Shown piece by piece: positions 47,701 to 57,488 of a stretch of 64,000 nucleotides of DNA (position 1 is the stretch's first letter; each line of letters begins with the position of its first letter). The notes under the pieces are model-generated. The model did no database searches. It was given only the letters and a program-made list of their open reading frames with translations, and had not been told where the DNA came from. The stretch lies in assembly GCF_964275005.1 (NCBI RefSeq), contig NC_092705.1:14421885-14485884 (forward strand), given 5' to 3'. Both the position numbers and the translations under genes were made by a program. This stretch comes from Diadema setosum. Lineage: Eukaryota; Echinodermata; Echinoidea; Diadematoida; Diadematidae.

Positions 47701-50700
47701 AAATGAAAAGAACTCACTTTGAGGCACTCCAGGTGTTGGGGAAGCTGTCTGTAGGACCCCACCCACACTCGTCACCACCTGCGGCATCATGTGACTTGGT
47801 AGACCCCCAGCGGCGTGGGCGGCACCCGCAGGCGGAATCCCGGGCCACTCTTTGCCAACAATAAATGCCTGCCGCGGCTGCCACGAGGGCAGCTGCTGCG
47901 GAGTCAGCTCCGTTCTCACTGGCTTCGCATCCACCCTCATCTCCATGCGCCCCTCGGACCGGATCTCCACCTTGGCCTCCGCCAGCCTGGCCCCGCCCTC
48001 TTCCAGACGGTCACCTTTGCCCTCCATCCCATGGCCCACTTTTCCCACTGTTGCCACGGCAAGCTTGACGCCCGCCACCCGCTCCTCTCCGGCCTTGCCG
48101 TCTCGCTTACTGCCATCGCCGGACCGCTCCAGGAAGGATTCCGTCCTGGAGGACGGCCGACTGTCCGTCTTGCCGTCGCCCTTGGCAACCGCATCAGTCT
48201 TGGTGTCCTTCTTGATGACCATCTTGAGCTCCACCTTGGCCTGGGCAGAGCCGTCTGGCTTGGTGCCCTGGCTTGACGGAATCATCTGAGGAATCAACCT
48301 GCAGAGGGCAGAGGAGTATTGAGCATTATCTTCCACTGAATCTATATCATGTATCATAATTTTATCTTGCGTGGCCGCTGAGGAAGTGATGGATATGCTT
48401 GTATGCAAGCAGACCATGGGAGGGATGGCTGCAAGGCCCTTCTGAAGGACCAGGCAATGAGGATAGAGTGTCTTGTCTAGCGGCCAACCGCTGCAGTCAA
48501 AGGACTCAAACCACAGACTTCAGATTGATAGTCCATGGTCTTATCCACGAGAGCTGATTGAGATACATAGCACTATGTATTTCAGGTCTAAAGCTGATAG
48601 AGAAACAAAATTGGGAAATTGTCAGAGAAGATATTGAAGCACTGAGTTGCAGTAGAATTTGATAATTCATACATTCCAAAGTGCTCTATGCACTGCAGTG
48701 AGGGAGGAGTCTTTATAAATGCGCCACTACCTGTTCATCAAATGAATGGTCTCAAAATAAGATGGCAAGAAAAGGAAGGAATATTCTCTCGCAGGAGAAC
48801 TGTATATGCCATACATTTAGCAAGTCTGATTTGTCGCAAATCAGGACTATCCGACAATTTCGCGGGTGGTTAAATTCACAATTATTGGAGAACTGTAATG
48901 AACAGAGATGTGTATGTGTGCAGGTCGCATTCATGTTGGGTTTAGAGTTAATAATGTTAAGTGTGTTGTTAACTTTGCAGTTAGCATGCGACTTTCAAAA
49001 TTCACAAAAATAAAAACCTCACTAAATATATGGCATACACGGTAATCAATATCTCCTCAGCTCTAGCAGATTGCATTTTGGCACAGAGAGTCCAGAAAAT
49101 TGTTTGACCACTTACCTGAGAGTCTCTGGCACTGCCTGAGGCTGGGGTTGGGATGTGGGGAGAATGGCGGCAGGTGAGGGCGCCCTTGCTACAGCCCCGG
49201 AGGCCAATACTCCCGGTGAACTGGCACGCTGCGTCAAAAGATGAACCTGCCCTGGCCCATGATGGCGCTGTTTCAGAGAAAAACATAATATATCATACTA
49301 AATTACACTCAAAAAAGGTGTTGTCAAGCTCATTAATCACAGAAATGCAAAGGGATGAAGAAAGTATTATTACTTACCTCCATCAACTCCTTCTTGATGA
49401 GTGAATGGTCATAAAGATCAGCAGGAAATAACAAATTCATCAATAGTATTGTGTGAACACAGAATATACCTTTGGACTTTTTTGTTCTATTATGAAGGCA
49501 GCACTTTACACACTTTACAGATGATTTGTTTTCACTGATATAATGTTGTTTTTTCCCTATAGGAAGGAAACCTGTAACCCTTAAAACATGAAAGACAGAG
49601 CATACAAAGAAATCAATATGTAGCATTCATGCCCATCCCCCATTAACAGGAAAAAAAGATACTAATTGAATAGAGTAAGAGACAGAAAGGCTTACTGGGT
49701 AGCCATAAACAGGCTGCGGGGGGAAGGAGGTGGTCGTAGCCACAGCACCCTGTGGTACCCCTGCCCTGGTCAGCAAGGCGGTGGTGATGCCTGGTTTGGT
49801 GCTGGTCAAACCCACTGTAGCTGTGGCTGCACCTTCACACAAAGAAACAGAAAATGTCGCACATGGAAAAATAAGTTAGAACTAAATGGAGACAAGAATA
49901 AAAACAGATACCGTATCATCTCAAGCTATTTTACTATTTTTGTACCCATTTATCTCATACACATTTGAAGACTACATCCAGTATCAAATTTACTCTGTTG
50001 ATATTTACTAAATAAATGACTCTGATTTTTTGTTAGAATATTTCACAGTGAGGTATGAGGTTTCTTCAGTTTGTGTAGGATCACAACTGCTGATCTACAT
50101 TTTTAACAAAGATGTTGGAAAAAACTTACAATGTCATTACTTTTTATAAGCTCACACCAACAACTAAAATACAAAAGATCCTGGGTATGATGACTTGTTG
50201 TCTCGCTACAGCACATCTCACATTCTTACATACTGAATCTATCATAAAGTTATATGTGTCTAAAAAATATTATTTGGAACACATTCAGTCTTTTCATGGA
50301 ATGAAACAACAGAGCACTAACCCCTCAGTTGCTGGGTTGAAAACTGATGGGAGCCAGGTGTAAACTGCAGCCCACTAAGGTACGGCATCGATCCAGGGAC
50401 GATGCTGTGGGTTACCGTACCCGACGGCAGATGCGGTGTCGGCATCGTGACTGCCTTGGTGTGCACCGCTTCTCCCGAGAGGGAATTGGGGGGCAGCTTC
50501 TGCACCGACGGTATACATGTGTAGTGGGTGGGTACCCCCGCTGGCACCCCGCCAGGCACACCGGAGGTGCCCGTCACCGGTGCTGGCGCCCTGGTCGGTG
50601 CCACTGAGGAGACTGTGGTGGTGGATATCTGACTGCTGGTGGTTGATGGCAGCGTCTGCATGATGACTGGGGTCTGGATGCGACTGACTACCGGGGCGGT

Positions 50701-52198
50701 GCTCTGCGGATGAGACGACGGCACCATCGGCGGTGCTTTGGTAACAAGGGCTGCTGCTGGAACCACCGTGCTGGTGGCTGGGATGGTGGCTGAAGGTGGG
50801 GTGGCCGCTTTGCTTGGTGCAGAGCTGGCCAGGGCTGGCACTGTTTGATGCTTGAAGCTTGGAATGCTGGATTTGATTACAGTCTTAGAAAGACAACAAC
50901 AGAAACAACACTTTATACAAAGTCAATAAAAGCAAAACAATTCATCTACTATACAAATTGTAAGTTGAAGAACACATCTTGATGCACAGGAGTACATTGT
51001 ATCTTAATTTTCACTAGTCTGAACACACACTATTTGTCAATAATTTGGTCTTACGGGATATAATATTAAACTATTAGACAATTACCGTGTTGACACCAAT
51101 AAAATGAAGCACAGACCAAATATGTATATCAAGGTGTCAAAACGCTTTTCCTAGCTTATAGTGTCAGGTGATGGGCAGCTGCAAAATGTGATTGTGAGCC
51201 AGTTTCTATGACAACGGAAAGATGACAGATATTGAAAGAATACTTGTAATTAATGGTAATTTGCATGTGGCTTCAAGAAATTTGCCCACAAGAAAAAATC
51301 TAATTTACGTAACTTTGTGGCATCTCTCTCAAAGTCAAGGCGTAACTAGAATCAAAGCCTTGAATACAAAATAAAGAAACAATTCATCTTAAAAGGACAA
51401 GCTCACCCATATAGTGGATTGCGTGAATGCAGCAATGTTAGTAGAACATATCAGAGAAAGTTTGAGGAAAATCTGTTCAAGTCTGTTCTAATAGTCATGA
51501 ATTCTTAAAGTTTCAGTGTTGCCATGGCTGGATTAGAAGACTACAACAGTTTTGTACGTCACTGCACGACAAGGATATAAAGAAAATATAAACAGAAGTC
51601 AACATATTTCCATATTTCTAGCAAAATTAAAGAGCACTTGTCTTACAAGTACCTCTTTCACAAAGCAGGGGGAACAATACTTTTAACATGCTCAGTAACA
51701 AAATGAGAGAATATGTACTTTTCATAAAAAATTAAATGTTGTGACATTCTCTTCATCATTTTCTTAATATTGTTGTCCTGTGCACAGTGATGTCATCAAA
51801 AATTAATAACTTTTGAACGGACTGTCCAATTTTCCTCAAACTTCATTGATGTGCTCTACTAATGCTGCTGCATTCACTCAATCCACACACACATCTGGGT
51901 GAACTTGTCCTTTAATAATAGTTTCTATGGCCAGCAATGTCAAATCCACACTTACTGGGATGACCGACTCAATTGTGGTCGTGGGCGGCTGGGGGGACTC
52001 GGTCTGTCTGGTGAAGAAGGGCAGTGTGGCAAGGGGCGGGTGCACCGGCTGCACTATCACTTTGGCCATCTCCTGCTTCTTCTCTGGCCCCGCCTTCGGG
52101 GCTGTCCCTTGCTGCTGGGGCGGGGCCTGGCCAGAGTTTGCTGCCCCACCCCCGTTTCCTCCTCCCCCTCCCTGGGAGGGCAACGCCTGGCTGTTCAT
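32575..52198 (-). CDS. SAP130: SAP130, Sin3A/HDAC co-repressor subunit (complete, 17 coding exons)
   Basis: SAP130 is a nuclear scaffold of the Sin3A-HDAC complex, contributing to transcriptional repression through its C-terminal region. Seventeen exons join in phase into 3531 nt, 1176 residues plus stop, somewhat longer than the human protein (about 1050). The N-terminal two thirds is Pro/Ser/Thr/Gln-rich and low in conservation. Diagnostic blocks are IPVAKVYPRQQQ, ASPRPSILRKR, PSPRKKPRKQQH, HNHFERYSDVKPK and EIANQRGILKKADGWKIH. They are followed by a helical, charged C-terminus (SLEKDVYDQMKLIKEG, QRSQYVMEHLEEAKGTILKM) ending in a Lys/His-rich tail. ATG is at 52196-52198 and is the first in-frame Met after an acceptor. 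Join (minus): 52198-51956, 50883-50322, 49832-49696, 49267-49116, 48298-47718, 46776-46675, 46226-45954, 45244-45158, 43800-43591, 41520-41370, 40783-40670, 39442-39179, 38515-38391, 35309-35148, 34165-34062, 33604-33491, 32724-32575. Confidence 0.92.
33491..33604 (-). CDS. SAP130: SAP130 exon 16 (C-terminal helix)
   Basis: The acceptor is ACATGTAG and the donor GTAGGT. The exon encodes NSLEKDVYDQMKLIKEGLVG and TASKLKEAETDKISELVQ, matching LTNLEHDVYExLTNLQEGI and HRINELIQ of vertebrate SAP130; predicted helical. Confidence 0.93.
34062..34165 (-). CDS. SAP130: SAP130 exon 15 (EIANQRG)
   Basis: The acceptor is CCCATGCAG and the donor GTGAGT. The exon encodes DEKKIGIHEIANQRGILKKA and DGWKIHHIVYQFDDL, matching EIANQKGxxxxAxGWKVH of the family. 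Confidence 0.93.
34425..35147. other. SAP130 intron 14, nothing notable
   Basis: This is ordinary AT-rich intron. No repeat boundaries or coding signal were recognised. Confidence 0.5.
35148..35309 (-). CDS. SAP130: SAP130 exon 14 (poly-Ala, HNHFERYSDV)
   Basis: The acceptor is CTCCCGACAG and the donor GTATGG. A run of ten alanines is followed by SAEAEALKVVQFFKRPCPRL, VDTYRQSWKPAHNHFERYSD and VKPK. WKxAxxHFxRYSDVxxK is the hallmark of the SAP130 C-terminal domain. Confidence 0.93.
35555..35743. mobile_element. Possible mariner-like MITE, degraded
   Basis: GTTATAACAACCTCATTACA and GTCCTTGTTATATCAGGGAT are followed by TATTGATGTTCCACTGTA, an end similar to the family at 39532-39718 and 61682-61857. 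The left terminus is unclear. Confidence 0.35.
35746..36906. mobile_element. 1.16-kb TTAA-ended element in a SAP130 intron
   Basis: The ends are TTAACTCTTAATGTGCCA and TGGCACGTTAAGAGTTAA, a nearly perfect 18-bp inverted pair. Near the right end two copies of a hairpin module (GTCGCCGATCGGCGACCATG and GTCGCCGTTCGGCGACCATG) each precede GGCACGT. A 191-codon minus-strand ORF (36083-36658) fills the middle, but I recognise no domain in it. It may be a non-autonomous relic. Confidence 0.7.
37233..38076 (+). mobile_element. Helentron-like non-autonomous element, locus 2
   Basis: It has the same left end, palindrome, tandem-unit sequence and hairpin right end as 27032-28006, with about four units and a longer GGACGCAC/GGACGGAC tract. 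It lies inside the SAP130 intron between exons 13 and 14, antisense to that gene. Confidence 0.8.
38100..38325 (+). mobile_element. Dispersed repeat end (GAGTTATTGCGCACAAA type)
   Basis: TGAAAGTTTCATCCAAATCC, TTTTTGAGTTATTGCGCACA, AACAAACAAACCAACGG and CCTCATTTGGCGGAGGTAA resemble a repeat I know as widespread in marine invertebrate genomes. A possible matching opposite end (GCAGACCTCTGCCAAGCAGC) lies at 37026, so locus 2 may sit inside an older element. Confidence 0.45.
38391..38515 (-). CDS. SAP130: SAP130 exon 13 (acidic then Lys-rich)
   Basis: The acceptor is TTCATCTCAG and the donor GTGAGT. The exon encodes IIASEHPMMLEDQSTDDEKE across the junction, then TKQKVPFKVHKKEKKEKKNA. The STDDEK segment corresponds to the acidic spacer after the PRKQQH block in vertebrates. 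Confidence 0.9.
38992..39056. mobile_element. 65-bp mini foldback
   Basis: TTTCATTGCAACTG at the left pairs exactly with CAGTTGCAATGAAA at the right. The spacer is ATTGACAAATTGCCCTACAT plus CGACGTAATTAA. The left half recurs near 1390 and 1711. Confidence 0.65.
39179..39442 (-). CDS. SAP130: SAP130 exon 12 (PRKKPRKQQH block)
   Basis: The acceptor is TCTGCCACCAG and the donor GTAAGA. The exon encodes SDCLPSSQNSENSNASETST, MRIKLESDTNGLDLSTSLAT and VGPSPRKKPRKQQH. The basic SPRKKPRKQQH block is nearly identical in vertebrate SAP130 and is a likely nuclear-localisation signal (inference). Confidence 0.93.
39532..39718. mobile_element. 187-bp TA-ended MITE
   Basis: It starts TACAGTCCCGTTTAAATAAC and ends GTTACAACAGGAGTCGTCTG TA. 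The body has GAAATTTCAACTTAATGAAA and GAGAACCGCAGGTC, shared with 61682-61857 (GAAATTTCGATTTAATGAAA). The ends resemble mariner/pogo-type MITEs. Confidence 0.65.
40430..40560. mobile_element. Possible pogo-like MITE end
   Basis: TTGTCCGGATAGGGGAGGTT followed by GGACTGTACT has the form of an inverted-repeat end of small mariner/pogo MITEs, and CATCCGGCCAAATCCCTTAT CTGGATT precedes it. The left end was not located confidently. Confidence 0.35.
40670..40783 (-). CDS. SAP130: SAP130 exon 11
   Basis: The acceptor is CTCTGATAG and the donor GTAGGA. The exon encodes AGVRKPVMASAVTSRPGSPG, IKVEITRIPVTT and NSPKP. Confidence 0.86.
41370..41520 (-). CDS. SAP130: SAP130 exon 10 (SPRPSILRK block)
   Basis: The acceptor is TACTCTTAG and the donor GTGAGT. 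The exon encodes GTADGSIPAFSMAQVPPTAM, GLATGQATPPSVTNASASPR and PSILRKRNNE. SPRPSILRK is shared with vertebrate SAP130 just before its C-terminal half. Confidence 0.92.
42404..42442 (+). repeat. (CA)n microsatellite
   Basis: ACACACACACATCCACACAC continues as a pure CA run. Confidence 0.9.
43591..43800 (-). CDS. SAP130: SAP130 exon 9
   Basis: The acceptor is TTTCTCTAG and the donor GTGAAG. The exon encodes DGQHRMPIHAGPSLGQNSSM, an Ala-rich run (AAAVAAAAHATNIGG) and APGRQGQLTMMVGTDPRRPI, ending GGVPSTSL. Confidence 0.85.
44426..44990. mobile_element. 565-bp MITE with TTAA ends
   Basis: It starts TTAAAGGTAGGGAATCCC and ends GGTATCCCCTACCTTTAA. Inner arms are related less tightly. It lies in SAP130 intron 8 and has no coding content. 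Confidence 0.7.
45158..45244 (-). CDS. SAP130: SAP130 exon 8
   Basis: The acceptor is CATTCTCAG and the donor GTGAGT. The exon encodes AYHPHVGMQQFQGRHGFNPI and PTTTIRPAM. Both phases fit neighbours (GCG and GAT codons split across junctions). Confidence 0.85.
45954..46226 (-). CDS. SAP130: SAP130 exon 7 (IPVAKV block)
   Basis: The acceptor is CTTTCCACAG and the donor GTGAGA. The exon encodes KVYPRQQQITTAPRIPGPAG, an Ala/Ser/Thr-rich segment, SSEVKMERPPPGVALSYFYH and HDQI. The start matches the IPVAKVxPQQITxxxPRI block of vertebrate SAP130. Confidence 0.9.
46675..46776 (-). CDS. SAP130: SAP130 exon 6
   Basis: The acceptor is TAACAG and the donor GTAAGT. The exon encodes SAHPIVRATIPPSSTATAGP and SQPIASSAGTIPV, leading into the conserved IPVAKV motif across the next junction. 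Confidence 0.88.
46849..47566. mobile_element. 718-bp element with AGGCCAAAAAA inverted ends
   Basis: The left end AGGCCAAAAAAAAAAA, ATTGTTGCATTGGCGTAAC pairs with the right end GTTACGCCAATGCAGCAAT, TTTTTTTTTTTGGCCT. Inside these, GGGTCGGTCGGGCGGATTTT and GGGTCGGGCGGG follow. TTATT lies at both flanks, a likely short target duplication. It sits in SAP130 intron 5. Only short ORFs without recognisable domains are inside. Confidence 0.75.
47718..48298 (-). CDS. SAP130: SAP130 exon 5 (largest)
   Basis: The acceptor is CTCTGCAG and the donor GTGAGT. It has 193 full codons, starting LIPQMIPSSQGTKPDGSAQA. It includes a Lys/Asp/Glu-rich charged segment (KVELKMVIKKDTKTD; AKVEIRSEGRMEMRVDAKP) unusual for the otherwise Pro/Thr-rich middle, and ends QTASPTPGVPQ. 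Confidence 0.85.
48420..48565 (-). mobile_element. tRNA-derived SINE
   Basis: On the minus strand GCTCTCGTGGATAAGACCAT (A-box-like) is followed by GAAGTCTGTGGTTTGAGTCC (B-box-like) at tRNA spacing. A SINE body follows with CTAGACAAGACACTCTATCC and CCTTCAGAAGGGCC. It lies just upstream of SAP130 exon 5 and shows no clean acceptor stem. Confidence 0.6.
48799..49044. mobile_element. 246-bp family B element
   Basis: It starts ACTGTATATGCCATACATTT and ends AATATATGGCATACACGGTA. GACAATTTCGCGGGTGGTTA and GAGATGTGTATGTGTGCAGG match the copy at 30672-30933. Confidence 0.7.
49116..49267 (-). CDS. SAP130: SAP130 exon 4
   Basis: The acceptor is CTGAAACAG and the donor GTAAGT. The exon encodes RHHGPGQVHLLTQRASSPGV, then LASGAVARAPSPAAILPTSQ and PQPQAVPETLR across the junction. 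Confidence 0.83.
49696..49832 (-). CDS. SAP130: SAP130 exon 3 (tandem acceptor)
   Basis: The exon encodes ATATVGLTSTKPGITTALLT and then RAGVPQGAVATTTSFPPQPV and YGYP. The donor is GTAAGC. Two acceptors 6 nt apart (GTGAAG and GTGCAG) both keep the frame, so the 5' edge may be 49832 or 49826. Confidence 0.83.
50322..50883 (-). CDS. SAP130: SAP130 exon 2
   Basis: The acceptor is CTTTCTAAG and the donor GTTAGT. The exon encodes 187 codons of Thr/Ser/Pro/Val-rich sequence beginning TVIKSSIPSFKHQTVPAL and ending SHQFSTQQLR. This is the low-complexity central region typical of SAP130. Confidence 0.85.
51389..51915. mobile_element. 527-bp palindromic MITE with TTAA ends, next to SAP130 exon 1
   Basis: It starts TTAAAAGGACAAGCTCACCC and ends GGGTGAACTTGTCCTTTAA. 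Inner arms pair (ATAGTGGATTGCGTGAATGC with GCATTCACTCAATCCACAC; GTAGAACATATCAGAGAAAG with the region at 51835-51860). It ends only 40 bp from the exon 1 donor side. Confidence 0.8.
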
Positions 52199-52213
52199 GT
52201 TGCCAATTTTGGC
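51956..52213 (-). CDS. SAP130: SAP130 exon 1 (coding part starts at 52198)
   Basis: The acceptor CATGCACAG lies at 52214 and upward, then 15 nt, then ATG. The exon encodes MNSQALPSQGGGGGNGGGAA, a Gln/Pro stretch, KKQEMAKVIVQPVHPPLATL and ESVIP. The donor is GTAAGT. The 15 nt before ATG stay open (AKIGN), so an upstream in-frame start in an unseen exon is possible. The 5' UTR exon proposed at 58474 has no ATG. Confidence 0.85.
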
Positions 52214-53918
52214 CTGTGCATGACAGAACAGAAGATAAAGGTCACATTAATGAGGTTGACAGTGAGTCAACTGTAGTTATTTTCAAAGGAACCACTGTCC
52301 CACTCTTCTGGTACAAACTGTCGATCAAAAGTGACAGTCACAGGAGATACTATCCAATATGCTTTATTCATTGCATTAGAGTCAAATCTAAAATATTGAG
52401 AAAGCAAAGTTGTACAATTTCTCCCATGTGTGTAGAATTGTAATCATGCTATCAGAATTAGAAATATTGGTAATTCATCAAATAATCCACAGTATCATAA
52501 TGTGGACATCTCACTATATGCACATGTCATCGCGAGATGTTACTTTGCATTTTGCACCGATCAATGTCAAAATAATGAACATTTTCTAGACATGAAAATT
52601 ACACTGCAAGGGATCGCAGATATCTTAAGTTCACACACTATACATGATAGAGGAATGCTATTCCTGCTAAATTACACTTTTATAGGGCCTAGTACAGCAC
52701 ATGAAAATCATGGTTGGAACATAAAAGTGCTTGATGTGCAAATTACAGCTGTATGTTATTATCACATGTTGTACCAAAGATGGCTTCTCATATTATGAGT
52801 TTATGACCAGTGATAATCTGTTACAATAAGCCTTTTGATTCGTAAGTCTTTGCCTACTGATGCTCTGATATTCCAGCCAGTTCTTTTGACAGGGCAGGAG
52901 ACGAGGGAGAACTAAACTATGGGAATTTCAAACCAAAATGAAATTTGGTGGTAGATTTGGATATGGAGTTAAAAAGTAAGAATTGACAACATGCATGTAC
53001 ATGTATCTGTGCACCAAAATATCAGTAAACTGTACAGACTGATTGCATTTTAAAACAATCATAACTTCAAATAACTCATTATATTCTTTGTCTTTTCAAA
53101 AGCAGAACATGAAGACTACTGTTTGGTAAAATAAACTCACAGAAAACAATTCCTGCAAAGCATGACTTTTGTAGACATTTACATGATCAGCTTACAGAAA
53201 GCAAGTCATGATACAAATATCCCTGGCATAAAAGACAGTGTACCACTTGCCCATGCATACACTCTGGATGTATAATGCACAGGCAACGGAATATGGTTCA
53301 TAGTACAATGTACATTGTACAAGTTCCTTCCATTGTGTCATTTAGAGAGAATTACAAACCCATTGAACGTCTCCCTGTGTAGCAACTTGCTCAAGAAATG
53401 AACAGGCAGGCATGTAGTACATTGTACATGTAGCACAGTGTTTGTGGTATGACCCTAGCAGGAGCTGCTCACACAATAGGTACTTCCCCTGCTATGATTC
53501 ATTACTGGCTGGTATTCTGCATAGTCTACTTCATACAGACTTTTGCATGATGATTTTGCTATTTCATGAAAAATCAATCTTCATCTCCTTGGTGTATCAG
53601 AATCCATTAAATAGGAACTAAGTGTGCTAGGACTCTACACAGAGTAGGTGCTGTGACTGTAGCCTGCCTTTCACACATACTGCTCTTGAATGAATGCTCC
53701 ACTTTCGCACATCCACACCTCCAACAAAGCGGGGCTGTCTGCTTAGACTACAAACAGCTCAGGGCCAACCAATGACAGTCAGAGCTGGCAGGTTGCCAAC
53801 ATACATCGGGGAGCAGCGACTGCCCCTGAGGTTTGCAAGAAACCACCCACACAAAAAGGTAAATCCCTCATAACAGCAGTCAAGGATACTGATACTACAC
53901 GTACAGTGTACCTACATG

Positions 53919-54248
53919 TACAAATTTTGTAGATCATGTGGCATGGTTTTGTGAAGTGTGTGTGCTGTACGTACAATGTATGTGCCTACACCCTTCAGTC
54001 TATGGAAAATACTTCATCAGGAATACATTCACATCTTTTTTTTCTCACAGGTTTAGCATGTACAATGTAGGTCAGCAGTAGTACAAATTTTGTACATCAT
54101 GTGGCATGGCTTTGTGAAATGTGTGTGCTGTACGTAAGTGCCTACACCCTTCAGTCTATGAAAAATACTTTACCAGGAATGCATTCTCCGCATGTTTTTT
54201 GTTGGGGTTTTTTTTCTCACAGGTTTAGCATTGGTAGGTCAGCAGTAG
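53919..54248 (+). repeat. 165-bp tandem duplication
   Basis: Two adjacent units share TACAAATTTTGTAGATCATG, TGGCATGG, GTGTGTGCTGTACGTA, CTACACCCTTCAGTCTATG and TTTCTCACAGGTTTAGCAT, differing by small indels. Confidence 0.85.
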
Positions 54249-56459
54249 TTCATAGGACAATGTATCATTACTCATGGGGAATTTGAAAGCTTCGCCATGT
54301 AGTATGAATGTGGGATCACATTTACCCACTGTACACAGTGATACAATGTATGTCTGTCATACCACTGTACAATCGCAATAGACAAACGTTTCATGCATGT
54401 CTGTACAAAGCGATCCCAAACAATAGACCATGCAGTTCATCACACATAATTCCAAAGAGTTTGAACAATGGTAGGTCATCCACAACCTGTGTTTTTTTGT
54501 GAAGGCCTGGACAGAGTTTCTCCAGTCATTTGAGAATGACACACACATCCTGTTTACTGACTTTTTTTTTTTTCTAAATGTAACAGTATTTGTGTATGTG
54601 AAAGAGAGAGAGGAAAAAAGGAATTGAATGCTACAGCAATATTTCCCATTGTGGATGAGTAATGAGGTGAAAACTTTTGATAATTCATTGGAATACACAG
54701 TTATAAAGAAATACAAGTATGTATTGAAAACATGTAGACTCGTGACATTTAGTGCAATTTAATCTCGTTCCCATCCGCACCCTTTTTGAGTAATCACATC
54801 AATCTTCCTTTTTATATTTAACATACTTTATGATTTGGAGTAATGATTAATGGGGCAACAGAAAAATCACATTAAAAATTTACCTACCATTGTGATGTCA
54901 TGCACGCACAGAGTTAGAATACATCCTCTACAAATGTATATTAATACCATACTATAGCATGTATGCATGATCATACCACTAGGCAAGAATCTTCAAGTAA
55001 CCAGCTGTACTGTGGGTCTGGGCATGCAGTGTGCAATTGAGAAAGCATTAGCACATACTATAATGTACATTATGAATAGATATGTTATCTTACCACCCTC
55101 GTATGCACACCATTGTACACGTGGAGCCCGGCTTGGGTTCAAAGGTTACAGTATGTACAGTTTGTACTTGTGCCCGCTATCGCACTAGCTTGCACAGGTA
55201 CGCACTGTCTCTAGATCAGAAGAAAATCTAGATAGTAAGGACCTCCGGCATCACCTTTCTCTGACAACCCAGATGAGAATGTACTTTCTATTTTTTACTT
55301 GACCATTTTGGTGAGAATTACTCTGGCAGAAAGACAATTTAAAGACAACCACTGGGACTGACCTCCATATTCTAACTCCCACACATATACTTGTACATGT
55401 GTACTTCCACTGAAACCAGCATTGATGTTCTTGTTTTTCTCCCATGATTCATGAACTACCTGCATCTCTCATTGACAAGCATTGTATACATGTACATAAG
55501 AAAGTGCAAAGCTGAATGCACAGATGCAACAATTCCATGATAACATAAGGCAAATTCCAAAAGAGCATAACAAAGTGTGTAACTCATCTTATCATGTTCA
55601 AATACTATCACAGAGCATAGCTCCTTGGTTATACCACATACGCGTACATGGTGTACTTACAATGTACATTGTAATGACAAGCGTTAGTACACTTCATCAA
55701 CAAAGCCCATATGGGTTATACTACTGGAGGTACTGAATGCTGATAAGATGGCATCAAAATTTCTTCACTTTCACTCACAATGAGGAATTTTCAACTTGTT
55801 CTATTTCAAATTCGGGCATACATTGTATGTTATCAGTATGCCTAACTCAATATGCATCACTAGCAACAATGTGATAGAATTATATATTTTCTGCTTTGAA
55901 TCAATACTCAAGGATGATTTTGAGTTTTCTCTTTTTAAAAATGGAAATTTATCGAAATGTTCATAAATGTGGATACTTATGCAAAACATGTACACTTAAA
56001 ATATACCAGGAAATCAGATTTAAATCTCCAGAATATCGTGCCTGCAATACTACATCTTAATTTCTTTAACCACAAAATGTACCCTGACTGCAATGTGTGG
56101 AAAGACGTAATTTCTAACTGAATACACCATTAGTTACCATTTTCAAGAGAAAAAAAAACTGACAGAATATAAACAGCCAACAAAGTAACTATCAAACAAA
56201 ACACAACACTATAAAGCAAATAAATAACATTATTCCGTTCTTTTAAACACAGCTTACAGTGCAGATTGAGAACATTGAAACATTCATGGTACTAGTAACA
56301 CGGCTCTGAAGCCATTACGTACATGTACGATGTATTTTATCCACATCATGTGTCAATTACTGCATGCTCCACAAATCATGGCATTTTGTGATTGGATGCT
56401 CTTGTCAAATCTCCCCGATCTTCTCTAGATGGCAATACTTGGCAACTTGCCAAAACTAC

Positions 56460-56494
56460 AAACACACACACACACACACACACATACACACACA
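56460..56494 (+). repeat. (CA)n microsatellite
   Basis: AACACACACACACACACACA continues with one TACA interruption. Confidence 0.9.
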
Positions 56495-57488
56495 ATCTTT
56501 GATTGCAAGCTATACTACGAACTTGCGTACAACTATCTATGAGAAGGGTGTTAAGGTCTACAAACTGAAATATACAATGTATTAGACAATACCCACCATT
56601 TACACTTTTCATTTTTTTCCCTGTTTCAGACTGGTCTAAACATCAGACAGAATAAAATCAGAACTATTTGTAAATTTTACATTTGAATATGTGACTAAGT
56701 CTGAATGACATGATCATCAAACTACCTCAAATCATTTTTCATGCCATCCTAACCCAATGAGAGACACTAACAAATTCATTGGCAGGAATTATGCACTTAA
56801 AGTAAAATTCTAATATCTATATACCATGAAGTTTATTACAAGAAAATGTAATCAAAGAGGGTTATAAACAACAAGAGACTCATGTCCATTACATAATTTA
56901 CCCATTACTTTGCCTGGAATTTATTTTTGTAATGATACTATCAAGTACTATTTTTTTTTTTTTTTTTGCAACATGTGCCAGTCATACTGCATGTGACAAC
57001 TTCCATCTCATTACAGTATGGACTAAATAAACAATCGAATTAAGTGCAAGTTTCAACACACTTGGATATAGGCCTACATGTGTATGTTGCATAATTTATT
57101 TTTTCTTTGCACTGGCGATTTTATGAAGGCATACAGGTACATGTACATGTATACTTTTTTTTTCCACATTTTTCCGCAAGCAAATTAATGTCATTCACCC
57201 AACCAACTCTTTAGACATCTGCTGACCCAGTATAAGTATTATCTATATCATTAGTATCAAGCAACTAGCAAAGACTTTAAGACTCTGGAAGGGTATAGCG
57301 CTGTACATACTCTTCAACTTTAAGAGCTGGCACATTTCATGCTATCTGTGAGGTTAAATATTTTCTTGCAAACATATCCCCTACATTATCATTTGAGCAG
57401 CACAATTGCACAATAGATCCCCAACTGGCTGATGGCCAAGTCAATCTCAAGAAGCATTCCACATAGCACTGAATAAGTCACATCCTGT

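Noticed and set aside
47815..48289. 145-153-codon plus-strand ORFs
   Set aside because: They are antisense shadows of SAP130 exon 5.
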